This document shows positions 39,932-49,393 of a DNA stretch of 50,443 nucleotides, in pieces. Under the pieces are notes generated by a model that saw nothing but the letters and a program-made list of their open reading frames with translations, was not told the DNA's origin and did no database searches. This stretch comes from Candidatus Saccharimonadota bacterium. Lineage in GTDB: Bacteria; Patescibacteriota; Saccharimonadia; Saccharimonadales; 2-12-FULL-41-12. The stretch's first letter is position 1, and each line of letters starts with the position of its first letter. The translations under genes were made by a program, and so were the position numbers. Location: contig JACRNE010000007.1 in NCBI GenBank assembly GCA_016219345.1, positions 1 to 50,443 of the forward strand. Reading direction: 5' to 3'.

Positions 39932-40013
39932 AGCTCTTAGTCTCTTAAGAACAACTATTTCTGGCAAACGCATACAGAAGAGACTCAATATTTACTAAAT
40001 AAGGAGTTGTCTG

Positions 40014-40172
40014 ATGTCAAAAATGACAAAAGAAGAAGAGATGCGCTGGTACGAGCAGTCCAGAAAACACTGGCGTTCGTGGGGTTCATGGTTCAGCTGG
40101 GGTTCTCCTGTTGGGCTAGGCCTCTTTGTGCTTGCTCTCGCAGGTGCAGCCTGGATTATTGCTCAAATCTAG
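40014..40172 (+). CDS. Small single-TM protein (52 aa)
   Basis: AAGGAG RBS; MSKMTKEEEMRWYEQSRKHWRSWGSWFSWGSPVGLGLFVLALAGAAWIIAQI. Confidence 0.65.
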   Translation: MSKMTKEEEMRWYEQSRKHWRSWGSWFSWGSPVGLGLFVLALAGAAWIIAQI

Positions 40173-40219
40173 AGCAATGAATCAAAGAGAAACAAGGCGT
40201 TAGAAATAGCGTCTTGTTT

Positions 40220-40474
40220 TTAATTTACTAATGGTAAATTTTCGACTTGGATTTTGAGAGTTTTGGCTAGGAGTTCTATCTGCTGGAACTTGCAGTATTT
40301 TATTGGTTCGCCGCTGCTGTCATAGATACGATAGTAATGTGTAAAGCTTACTGTCTCACCCTTAAAATTTTTGGCCGCCGTTGGCTCATCAATCCGCTTG
40401 ATCACCCAGCCACTCGGTTGCTGATCCAGGATACGTTTTATCTTCGCGTAGTGATTAAAAGACATTTTAGGCAC
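40220..40474 (-). CDS. Hypothetical protein
   Basis: 84-aa ORF. Confidence 0.5.
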   Translation of the reverse strand: MPKMSFNHYAKIKRILDQQPSGWVIKRIDEPTAAKNFKGETVSFTHYYRIYDSSGEPIKYCKFQQIELLAKTLKIQVENLPLVN

Positions 40475-40531
40475 GATACAGGCTTAGGCGTAGAAATTCA
40501 ATTATCAGGCAGTTTGCTTTACAATAAAATT

Positions 40532-40741
40532 ATGCAAAAAATAGCAACACAAGTATTTATTTACGCATCAATCACTTTTGGCGTCCTTGGAATTTACATG
40601 GTTCTTTCTGACACCGACCCAGACGAGAACGGCACAGGCTTAGACTTAGTTGTAACCAAGTTGTTTATGGCTACTGTTTTTGTAATTTTAACTTCGTTTG
40701 CGCTAAGTGTGGCTGGCAAGTATTTAAACGGCAAATCCTAA
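40532..40741 (+). CDS. Small two-TM membrane protein
   Basis: TACAAT 6 bp upstream of ATG; MQKIATQVFIYASITFGVLGIYMVL... Confidence 0.6.
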   Translation: MQKIATQVFIYASITFGVLGIYMVLSDTDPDENGTGLDLVVTKLFMATVFVILTSFALSVAGKYLNGKS

Positions 40742-41053
40742 TTATTGTGAACTCTTTTGCCTGCTAAGTACCCATTTTTGTGAGGCACTTATTGGTTTGT
40801 CTGTGCGATGGATGCAGCCCATCCAGCAGCAAGGGCGGCGCTTGCCCTGAGTTAACTCTTCAATCGTGCGTTTAACATGTTCGTCTCTGGTTTTTTGCTG
40901 TTTTACAGTCACGGCCCAGCATATCCATTCGTTGCGAGCCAGGGGAGTGATGGCTTCCCAAGCTACCAACGCTTTTGGGCTGGCGATAAGAGCTTTTTTT
41001 AAGTCTGAGGGTAACTTATGTGCTATTCCTTCTGAAATTTCTACTTTTCTCAT
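40742..41053 (-). CDS. YdeI/OmpD-associated-like family protein
   Basis: LKKALIASPKALVAWEAITPLARNEWICWAVTVKQQKTRDEHVKRTIEELTQGKRRPCC. Confidence 0.75.
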   Translation of the reverse strand: MRKVEISEGIAHKLPSDLKKALIASPKALVAWEAITPLARNEWICWAVTVKQQKTRDEHVKRTIEELTQGKRRPCCWMGCIHRTDKPISASQKWVLSRQKSSQ

Positions 41054-41067
41054 ATTCCTATATTATA

Positions 41068-41487
41068 TCAATGACTTTTTTCAACTGAACAGTCTTTGCA
41101 TCCCAGTGTTTTATGTCCGTCCTTATCGATTGCATAACGAACAATAGCCTTGTCTCCAACCTGCACCTCAGTAACGTCCACTGCATACTTACTAGCATTT
41201 GGCACATTCCCAGTAATTGTAATAAACGTTTCTTTATAGTCGATTGTAATAGTAGAGCCGCCATCACAAGTTATCTCTTCTATCGGGGTGATATTCCCGT
41301 TTTTATCCATCTGGCTACCCCCTTCACAATCGGTAAACTTATTCGTGACTATACCCGTGATAGTCTTCGTATTTCTTTGATGCAACTTGCCGCTGATGCC
41401 GCTGATAGGGTTGAGAATAAAGAATACGGCTGCAACAGGGATTATCGTTAGAGAGGCGATTAAATATTTTTTTGTCATTTTTATCAT
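41068..41487 (-). CDS. Secreted/membrane-anchored hypothetical protein
   Basis: N-terminal hydrophobic segment, paired cysteines. Confidence 0.55.
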   Translation of the reverse strand: MIKMTKKYLIASLTIIPVAAVFFILNPISGISGKLHQRNTKTITGIVTNKFTDCEGGSQMDKNGNITPIEEITCDGGSTITIDYKETFITITGNVPNASKYAVDVTEVQVGDKAIVRYAIDKDGHKTLGCKDCSVEKSH

Positions 41488-41621
41488 ATTTTAATCATAT
41501 CATCGTAGATTAGTTAAGCAGTTATTATTCAGCTCTCCCTTTTAGGTATATCCTACAGAAGCCTAGGTGATTTAAAGTGACTCCATTTGTTTTATGAGCA
41601 ATATAAGGGCAAACTATAGGT

Positions 41622-43215
41622 ATGAGGAGAACAAGATACGGAATTTTTAAACTTAGAAATACAAAAAATCGATTGTTTTACTTTGGCGGAGTAATCATAG
41701 CTGCACTTGTTTGTGCTTTTGTCTTGTGGCAAGTAGTCATTACCAGGCCAGTCAAGGTTGACTGGCTCAATCAATCAGATTGGATGCATTTTACTGGAGC
41801 AGAAAAGGTTGAGAATGGAGTTAAAATCAGCCCAACGGGAAGAGTTATAAATCACCGTGATACGTCTACAGCCCAACCCAATCCACCAGTCAACATACGA
41901 GGATCTCATCTAAAAGTGTCTGGTGACTTCCAGATTGATATGGAGTTATCGGGGGCAAATAACGAAGCAACTGTGCAATTTTATGGAAAAGTACCAGTAA
42001 TATATGACGAATGGCGACAGGAGCGCCCCAGCATAAGGCTCATCGTAAAAAACGATGGTTTATATGCGGCGATATGGGATGGTACTTCAGCAACTTCTAT
42101 GGATGAGAGATTCTACGCAATAGATATAAAAAATGAAGCCAGCATTACCCTTGCGCGCAGTAAAGGTAACTTTATCATGAAAGCCGGAGGACGAAACTTA
42201 GGCATTATGCCAGATCACAATATATTCGCTGATAACACTGTGTGGTTTGGGGCGGATGCTAAAAGTGGTACAGAAGGATGGACGCTAACTTCTCTAACAG
42301 CAAAAAGTTCTAAAAAAACGCCTTTGGAGCTTGTAAGCGCTCCTAGTCTCATTGGCAACCGGGATGATCCAAATACTCTTCATAATCTTTCAGTGAAAAA
42401 TTCCAGAAAATTACCTATTGGCGCAGCGGTGTCAATCGGACCCTTGCTTACAGATAACCAGTACAGAAATACCGCACTCAGTCAGTTCAGTATGATAACG
42501 CCTGAGAATAGTTTTAAGCCACAGGTTATACACCCTCGGGAAGATCTTTACCTCTTTAAGGACTCGGATACTTTAGTGGAGGCTGCTGAAAAAAATCAAA
42601 TGATTGTTCATGGCCACTCGCTTGTTATGGGTAAAGCCAATCCCGAATGGATGCAAAAAAGTCCAGAAGAGAAACGCAAACAAATAATGATTGATCATGT
42701 TAGTGCGATCGTAGGTCATTACAAAGGCAGAGTAGCTCAATGGGACGTTGTGAATGAACCATTGTCGGAAGATGATGTGGATTATGAGGGTGGTCTTAAG
42801 GGAATGCGAAAACAAATGTGGTTTGATGCTATGGGCGAGGAATATATTGATATTGCTTTCAGTGGGGTTTGAATCTCATGTTTACCACACTCCTGCAGAT
42901 ACCATTAATGCAGCCCAGCTAAAGCAACACATTCAAATCCTAGCTTCACTGGGAATTGTCTCTAGGATTTCAGAGATAGATGTTCTTGGCGACGATCCAG
43001 CTCTACAAGCAAAACAATACGCTGAAGTTATGCAAGTTTGTCTTAGTGAGCCATCATGCAAATCGTATGGAATATGGGGAATTACAGATCTTTATGGATC
43101 CACAACGCTTTCAGATAGATATCCAGTAATTCTTGGTGATAGCTTGTTATGGGACAGTAACTACAAGCCTAAGCCAGCACTGAAGAGCTTGCAGTCTTTA
43201 CTGGCTCGACCTTAA
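41622..43215 (+). pseudogene. Membrane-anchored GH10-like xylanase, apparently broken by internal deletion and frameshift
   Basis: IVHGHSLVMGKANPEWM, VAQWDVVNEPLSED then frame change to VGFESHVYHTPADT...SEIDVLGDD...SYGIWGITD. Confidence 0.8.
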
Positions 43216-43604
43216 ATAGTCTTATTATTTTTCAATTCTGAGAGGATTTCGTTGATCACTCCTGTAATATCCTCCATGTCGTAGTCACTCTTGATTAAAT
43301 ATCTGGCGGCGCCTTTGCTTATGGCTAGCTCAGCGTCTTCTTTATCCGCCAAGTTAGTTAGCATCACTACGATAAAATCTTTTGTTTCGGGATCTTGCTT
43401 TAACTTATCGAGAGCCTGCAGGCCATTTAAGCGAGGCATCATAATATCAAGCAGAATTAAATCCGGCTTAAATACTTTAGCTTTCTCATAACCCTCCTGG
43501 CCGTCGGCAGCAAGCTCGACAATAAAATCCCCATGCGCAAGAAAACGCTGGTACATTCTAGCCATTAGCTCATCATCTTCAACTAAAAGTATTTTGGCGC
43601 TCAT
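43212..43604 (-). CDS. CheY-like response regulator
   Basis: KILLVEDDELMARMY, DLILLDIMMPRLNG, VVMLTNLA. Confidence 0.95.
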   Translation of the reverse strand: MSAKILLVEDDELMARMYQRFLAHGDFIVELAADGQEGYEKAKVFKPDLILLDIMMPRLNGLQALDKLKQDPETKDFIVVMLTNLADKEDAELAISKGAARYLIKSDYDMEDITGVINEILSELKNNKTI

Positions 43605-43607
43605 TAC

Positions 43608-45170
43608 CTACTTATTATTTTGAGACATTTGCACTTCCGTAGCAATAGGAATTGTGACGCTAAATGTAGATCCTTTACCGACTTCTGATTTCTCGAGGGA
43701 GACATCACCGCCCATATCCCGAGCCATCATCTGTGAAATATACAGACCTAATCCGGTTCCGCGGCTTCTATCCCTAGTTAGAATATTTGACTGGGCTTGC
43801 TGAAATTTTCTGAAGAGTAGGGGCCTGGTCTCCTCGGGAATACCTTCTCCGCTATCCACCACATAGACTTTTATCTGTTTCTCGAGTTTCTCAAAGGAAA
43901 TGCTAATTCCACCCTCAGTAGTAAACTTAATACCGTTACCAACAAGATTGGTTAGGATTTCACGCACCCTGTCTTTGTCTGCGTAAACTTTAGGCAGGAC
44001 TTCAGCAGGAGGACTGATTAAAAGCTGCAGCTTCTTTCTGGAACTTGTAACGTCATACTCCTTAACAACGTTCTGACACAACTCAACAATATCGAAAGCT
44101 TCTCTTTTATATTGTATTTTGCCTTGCTCTAAACGAGACATATCCAAAAAGTCGTTTACGATATCGATTAATCTCACGCTGGCATCATGAATATCAGCAA
44201 TAATCTCTTCTACATCTGGATTATTTAGGTCGTCTTTTATGTATGACTGTATCAAAGATGTATTGCCACGAATGGCGGTTAGAGGTGTTCTAAGCTCGTG
44301 TGAAGCGATCGAGAAGAACTCATCCCGTGAGCGCTCCATAACTTTTTGCTCGGTTATGTCTTCTAGTAAAAGTACTGAACCCAACACTAGGTCCGTAGAC
44401 TTATTTATTATCGGTGTAACGTGAATATTAAGATGTAAAAGCTTATATGAAACGTCGTTTAGAATAATGTTTTGGCGCTCATCCCTTGACCTGTTGAGCT
44501 CTTTTTCTAGGTCTATCTTTTCACTAAGTGCGCTTTTAATAAAATTGAAGTCGATATTGGCTTCGCGCTCAACATTACCGAATGATTGGCCAGCTGGATA
44601 GGATGCTTTTGTTCCGAGAGTTAAGATGTCTTCCGCAGCTTTATTAATTAAAAGAAGTTTATTATCAGGACCGGTCATAATATAGCCGATTGATAGACCA
44701 TCGATAGAAGCTCTCAGCCGGGCCTCTTCGTTCTTAAGCTCCCGCTCAATCATTTTCCTCTCTGTAATATCCTCAACTATCAGGAGCAGTCTAGTTTGCC
44801 CAGGAATGCCTCTATCTTGTATGGGGATGCCTCTGTAGTGCCTTATGGTTTTTTTATTCGCAAGGTGAGAGGCGTATTCCACTTCCGTTTCGAACGCCTG
44901 GCCGGCGATACCCTTAACAAAAAGTTTGTCGAGACCAACGTTTTTATAGCTTTCGAGGTTTAGCGCGTTTAAGCCAATGGCTTTTTCGGGTATATCACCA
45001 GAAAGCTCAGCCATTTTAGGATTAAATGAAGTAATAACCCCATCTTTATCTAGTGTGTATATGCCAAATGGGGAGCTAATAAACACATCCTCATAAAGCA
45101 GGTCAGACAGAGGACTAGATGATTTATCTTTTAAAAGCTTAGCTAGCTTCATATGTTTGGCCAGGATCAA
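43608..45170 (-). CDS. PAS-containing sensor histidine kinase
   Basis: FFSIASHELRTPLTAIRGN (H box), ILTNLVGNGIKFT (N box), DSGEGIPEE, GTGLGLYISQMMAR. Confidence 0.95.
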   Translation of the reverse strand: MILAKHMKLAKLLKDKSSSPLSDLLYEDVFISSPFGIYTLDKDGVITSFNPKMAELSGDIPEKAIGLNALNLESYKNVGLDKLFVKGIAGQAFETEVEYASHLANKKTIRHYRGIPIQDRGIPGQTRLLLIVEDITERKMIERELKNEEARLRASIDGLSIGYIMTGPDNKLLLINKAAEDILTLGTKASYPAGQSFGNVEREANIDFNFIKSALSEKIDLEKELNRSRDERQNIILNDVSYKLLHLNIHVTPIINKSTDLVLGSVLLLEDITEQKVMERSRDEFFSIASHELRTPLTAIRGNTSLIQSYIKDDLNNPDVEEIIADIHDASVRLIDIVNDFLDMSRLEQGKIQYKREAFDIVELCQNVVKEYDVTSSRKKLQLLISPPAEVLPKVYADKDRVREILTNLVGNGIKFTTEGGISISFEKLEKQIKVYVVDSGEGIPEETRPLLFRKFQQAQSNILTRDRSRGTGLGLYISQMMARDMGGDVSLEKSEVGKGSTFSVTIPIATEVQMSQNNK

Positions 45171-45846
45171 GTACGTGCACTTTGGTATTTGAACCTGCTA
45201 GGCTCGTGAAAAGTGAAGTATCAGCCTTGATAGGTGGCCAAGTGTCATAATGGATTGGAATTGTTACATCTGGCTTTAGGAAGTCTACGGCTAAGGCCGC
45301 AGCCTTCTCGTCCATAGTGTAATGCCCACCGATAGGCAAGAGCGCTACATCTATATCACCGAAGAGTTTAGGAATTAATTTCATGTCGCTAAACACGGAA
45401 GTATCACCTGATTGGTAGATAGTTTTTCCGTCGAGCTTTATTACATAGCCAGATGAAATTCCGCCGCCTGTACTGTGAATAGCCGGAGTGATACTAAACG
45501 ATATGCCTTCTTCACTATATGTACCACCAACATTTGCACCTACGGCTGTAATGCCAGCTTTCGTGACATCATCACGCACTGTGATTTCATGTACGGCGAA
45601 TAAGGTGGAGCCATCGCGTTTTGCTATATCGATAGCATCTTGACCAAAATGATCAAAATGATCGTGTGTTGCTAATATGTAGTCCACTTTTGGTATTTCT
45701 TCTATTTTGCGAGCAGCTTGCGGATTGTCGGTGATGTATGGGTCAACCAACACCGTCTTAGATCCTTCTATAAGGACAGCCGCATGTCCTAGTCTAGTAA
45801 TTTTCATAACAGAGCAATCATAATCCTTATGGTATTTACTTGTCAA
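45139..45846 (-). CDS. Metallo-beta-lactamase-fold hydrolase (UPF0173-like)
   Basis: ITRLGHAAVLIEGSKTVLVDPYITDNP, ATHDHFDHFGQDA, LLPIGGHYTMD. Confidence 0.92.
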   Translation of the reverse strand: MTSKYHKDYDCSVMKITRLGHAAVLIEGSKTVLVDPYITDNPQAARKIEEIPKVDYILATHDHFDHFGQDAIDIAKRDGSTLFAVHEITVRDDVTKAGITAVGANVGGTYSEEGISFSITPAIHSTGGGISSGYVIKLDGKTIYQSGDTSVFSDMKLIPKLFGDIDVALLPIGGHYTMDEKAAALAVDFLKPDVTIPIHYDTWPPIKADTSLFTSLAGSNTKVHVLDPGQTYEAS

Positions 45847-45897
45847 TCAGATAAACAATGGTGTTACAATAAATTTGTAAATAACTAGGAGTAAAGT

Positions 45898-46089
45898 ATG
45901 AAAGATTGGAAATATCTACTAATCGGAACAATCATTAGTTGGTGCGTAGGCTTTTTGGGCGCCGACAGAATTTACAAAGGCGAAGTGGGCTTGGGCATAC
46001 TGAAGCTAGTTACATTTGGTGGCCTAGGTATCTGGTGGCTAGTGGATGCTTTAATCTGGACAAACAGCCTTGGTAAGGCAAAGTTCTAG
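45898..46089 (+). CDS. TM2-domain protein
   Basis: FLGADRIYKGEVGLGILKLVTFGGLGIWWLVDALI. Confidence 0.85.
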   Translation: MKDWKYLLIGTIISWCVGFLGADRIYKGEVGLGILKLVTFGGLGIWWLVDALIWTNSLGKAKF

Positions 46090-46498
46090 CAACGAAGTAA
46101 TCCCAAAAGAAAACAGGCTAATATTGCCCTCAGCTAAAGTTGATACTGAAGTAGTAGAAGGCTCTAGCATATCAGTTATAAATAACGGTAATGTCTGGCG
46201 CCGCCCAGCTACTAGCAATAACCCAGAAAGTGGGAACATGGTTATAGTAGGGCACAACTATACTTACCGCGACCCAACACCACCACTTTATGGGTTAAAT
46301 GATTCGAACGTAGGTGATGAGATTAAACTTTACTGGCAAGGCAAAAGTTATAAATATAAAATTGTATCGAAACAAATCGTTAGTCCCTCAGCTGTTGAGA
46401 TAGAAGACCCTACCGAGAAACCAACTTTAACAATTTACACCTGTTATCCATTATTTATTGCTAACCAGCGCCTTGTGGTGCAAGCGGAGCTACAATGA
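46070..46498 (+). CDS. Sortase-like transpeptidase, N-terminal TM apparently missing
   Basis: NMVIVGHNYTY (His), TLTIYTCYPLF (Cys), ANQRLVVQAEL (Arg). Confidence 0.85.
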   Translation: MVRQSSSNEVIPKENRLILPSAKVDTEVVEGSSISVINNGNVWRRPATSNNPESGNMVIVGHNYTYRDPTPPLYGLNDSNVGDEIKLYWQGKSYKYKIVSKQIVSPSAVEIEDPTEKPTLTIYTCYPLFIANQRLVVQAELQ

Positions 46499-46593
46499 AT
46501 GAAACGCTAAGAACAATCCTTTTGCTGATTTTATTGGTCGCTGGGCTGGCTATTGTTATTTACGTCAATGGTCAGAACGTATCTGTAGGCTAA
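46495..46593 (+). CDS. 32-aa single-TM protein, ATGA-overlapping the sortase
   Basis: MNETLRTILLLILLVAGLAIVIYVNGQNVSVG. Confidence 0.6.
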   Translation: MNETLRTILLLILLVAGLAIVIYVNGQNVSVG

Positions 46594-47516
46594 TTAGTTA
46601 AGCGTCTAGGCATTAGAGCAAATCCAGCTATTAGAAGGATTGCGCCAAAGGCTGCTACGAACTGGGTGTTGAATCCAGTATTAGCAAGCGCTGGGCCTGT
46701 CGTAGCAGGCTCGATTGACGGCTTGATCTGTGCGACTTCAGCCTGAGCAATAGGCACTGTCGGCCCGATAGGATCACTGATGTAGCCATTTTCGACTCCG
46801 TCAGAGTCACCAAGGCCACCATCAAAAATTGACCATTCTACAACTGTTCGTAGAAATCCAATTTCTTGGTTAGAGATAGTAATGTATGGGGAATAATCTA
46901 TGTATGTGTCACTAGTTGGGTCGTACTTAAGCGTAGTCCAGTTACTTGTATCCATTACGCGATCAAAAATAAGCTTTAGGTTCGCTGGGATCTGAGTTTC
47001 TACCCAGTCACAGCCTTCTTCAGTTTCTACTTTTGTATATTCAACACAATTGTTATTGCTCCTACCGAATCGACTGAAGGAATCGATCTCAATTACTTGG
47101 CTAGGGCAAGAAAGCTCTACTGAGAACATTCCAAGCGGGAATACTTTACCTTCAGGCTGACTTGGCAAAGTAGCCGGATCAACAGCTTTAAATTCATCAA
47201 TCTTCCATGGTGATGGGCAGATATAATCTCCGTCACAAGCTTCGCCTTCTACTTCAAGTGTGACGAAAGCACCTGGTGACTCAACATCGTTAGGATTAGT
47301 GATTGTAGCCACATCATTCTGATATGCATCGTCTGTGCCGTCGTAGTTGTTATCGCCGGAATTAGGCGTGCTGCTATCTTCCACAACATCTGCAACAGAA
47401 TCATCATCTACATCAGATAGAGCCGATGCTGGTGACGCAAACCCAAATACACCAAAAATTGATGCTAGAACTATTAAATATTTTAACTTTAATAAACTTT
47501 TCATAAAACTCCCCAA
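46590..47516 (-). CDS. Secreted cell-surface protein with LxxTG-type sorting signal
   Basis: Signal peptide; acidic D-rich N-terminus; C-terminal LANTG-TM-RR. Confidence 0.85.
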   Translation of the reverse strand: MGSFMKSLLKLKYLIVLASIFGVFGFASPASALSDVDDDSVADVVEDSSTPNSGDNNYDGTDDAYQNDVATITNPNDVESPGAFVTLEVEGEACDGDYICPSPWKIDEFKAVDPATLPSQPEGKVFPLGMFSVELSCPSQVIEIDSFSRFGRSNNNCVEYTKVETEEGCDWVETQIPANLKLIFDRVMDTSNWTTLKYDPTSDTYIDYSPYITISNQEIGFLRTVVEWSIFDGGLGDSDGVENGYISDPIGPTVPIAQAEVAQIKPSIEPATTGPALANTGFNTQFVAAFGAILLIAGFALMPRRLTN

Positions 47517-47630
47517 ACACGATCTTAAGTGTTACAAATGATACTAACGCATTGATGTAAGCAATGCAAATTTATGATTTAGCATTAGCTTTTTTTGTTT
47601 TTTTCGAGTTATTATGTTATAGTATTATCA

Positions 47631-48116
47631 ATGAGCAAGAAAAATGGTGTTCCGGACAGGAACTTTGAATTCGTTGAGCAGCATAGCTGGCGAAAGGGTG
47701 AAGGAAAAATTGTGCTCGAAACTGGGGCTATAGGTGCGTGTACTGGGATTGCAACCTTCAGCCGAGCAACAAAGACAGGACATTTGTTGCATGAGCCACT
47801 TGTTGAAAGTACTGGTGATCTAGACAATTTCTTTAAATCAGTAGTTGAAAGTGCCGGAGACCCAAAGAAAATCAAAGTATGGGTTAGGGGTGCAGCATTT
47901 GATAGCAACGCGAATGATTATGACTATCATTACAACGAACATGTGGAAGCCGCTAGGCAACTGGTTGAGGAAAAAATAGCAGAGCTTGGCTTGGCCAAGA
48001 AACAGATTGATATAGAGTGGGCAGGGGAAGATGAGTCTATTGACATGTCAATAGACTGCCATAACGGAAAGTTTAGCGAAGAAACGACAACCTACACGGT
48101 AGAAGAAGATTTTTAG
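47631..48116 (+). CDS. Hypothetical protein
   Basis: TGtTATAGT 7 bp upstream of ATG; IVLETGAIGACTGIATFSRATKTGHLLHEP. Confidence 0.65.
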   Translation: MSKKNGVPDRNFEFVEQHSWRKGEGKIVLETGAIGACTGIATFSRATKTGHLLHEPLVESTGDLDNFFKSVVESAGDPKKIKVWVRGAAFDSNANDYDYHYNEHVEAARQLVEEKIAELGLAKKQIDIEWAGEDESIDMSIDCHNGKFSEETTTYTVEEDF

Positions 48117-48129
48117 TACTTATTTAGAC

Positions 48130-48621
48130 CTAGAGTTGAGAGTCTGGCACAACAACGGTTTCAAATAGTCCATCGTGTTCGCCGTGCTCTGGCTTCGTGT
48201 ATTCTGCCAAGCGGATTGACCGTGGCCTAATACAAAAACATTTGTATCCTCCAGCGTCAATCTTTGAAACAGGAGGAATAGAACTTTCACTAGTGGACTT
48301 CGTCACGGATAGTACGTGTCTGAACACTTCGTTAACTCTGCCTGGATCATGAACTTCTTCTGCTTTACCTGATGCTTGAACGGTTGTTTGGGTTTCTTGC
48401 TCATAAACAGATAGCGCAACCTCTGGATTATCTATAATATTCTGATATTTTGTAGTCTTTTCTTTAGTAATGAAATAAATGTTCAGATCCGCATCAACAT
48501 AAAAGTAAATTACGGCTGTCTGTGGACGGTTATCGGCACCGATTGTGGCGAGAACTGCAATCTGATTTTTATTTAAAAAATTTGTAATTTTTGGTTTTTC
48601 TTCTGAAAGTCTAAATGGCAT
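48130..48621 (-). CDS. Pyridoxamine 5'-phosphate oxidase-like FMN-binding protein
   Basis: LNKNQIAVLATIGADNRPQTAVIYFYVDADLNIYFITKEKTTKYQNI. Confidence 0.85.
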   Translation of the reverse strand: MPFRLSEEKPKITNFLNKNQIAVLATIGADNRPQTAVIYFYVDADLNIYFITKEKTTKYQNIIDNPEVALSVYEQETQTTVQASGKAEEVHDPGRVNEVFRHVLSVTKSTSESSIPPVSKIDAGGYKCFCIRPRSIRLAEYTKPEHGEHDGLFETVVVPDSQL

Positions 48622-48712
48622 ATATCAAGAATAGCTAAGATGAGCATGAAAGACAAATTATGCTTCGGTCATTGAAGTAGCTGACCTAAAAAGATATTAT
48701 GCTATTTACGAT

Positions 48713-49393
48713 ATGACTGAAAAAATTAAAATTGGGCTACTAGGCAAGGGAAGGACCGGCAGCAAGGTTATCGAAGTTTATGGTGCGGAAAACATCATAG
48801 CTTTTGATCAAGAAAATCCACCGACTCTAGAAAAACTGAAGCAAGCTGATGTTCTTATATCTTTTCTCCCTGGTGAAGCAATTTTTGAATACATAGATGT
48901 CATAATTGAATCGAAGGTGCCTTTAGCTAGTGGAGGGACTGGATTCGTTTGGCCCAGTGACATAAATGACCGCCTAAAAAAGAATGGCATAACCTGGATT
49001 ACATCGTCTAACTTCGCCATTGGTATGAGCTTAGTTAAGGCCATGGTTGAACAGTTATCGAAAGCTGATGTTTTGTTTGATGAAACGGAATATAAACTGC
49101 ACGAAATTCATCATATATATAAGAAAGATCATCCAAGCGGGACTGGACTAACAATGGAAAAATGGCTTGGTCATAAAGTAAGTTTTTCTCACGAAAGAGA
49201 TGGCGATAATCCTGGCGAGCATAAATTAACCCTCGTCACACCATACGAAGAAATCAGCATTGAGCATAAATCACTGGACCGAAAAATCTTTGCAAACGGA
49301 GCAATTTGGGCTGCTAAACGCCTACTAAGAGGAGATTTAAAGCCTGGCCTCCATGAATTATCAGACCTCACAGCCAAGGAGATTGGACTATGA
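48713..49393 (+). CDS. dapB: 4-hydroxy-tetrahydrodipicolinate reductase
   Basis: IGLLGKGRTGSKVIEV, SSNFAIGMSL, EIHHIYKKDHPSGTGLTM. Confidence 0.9.
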   Translation: MTEKIKIGLLGKGRTGSKVIEVYGAENIIAFDQENPPTLEKLKQADVLISFLPGEAIFEYIDVIIESKVPLASGGTGFVWPSDINDRLKKNGITWITSSNFAIGMSLVKAMVEQLSKADVLFDETEYKLHEIHHIYKKDHPSGTGLTMEKWLGHKVSFSHERDGDNPGEHKLTLVTPYEEISIEHKSLDRKIFANGAIWAAKRLLRGDLKPGLHELSDLTAKEIGL

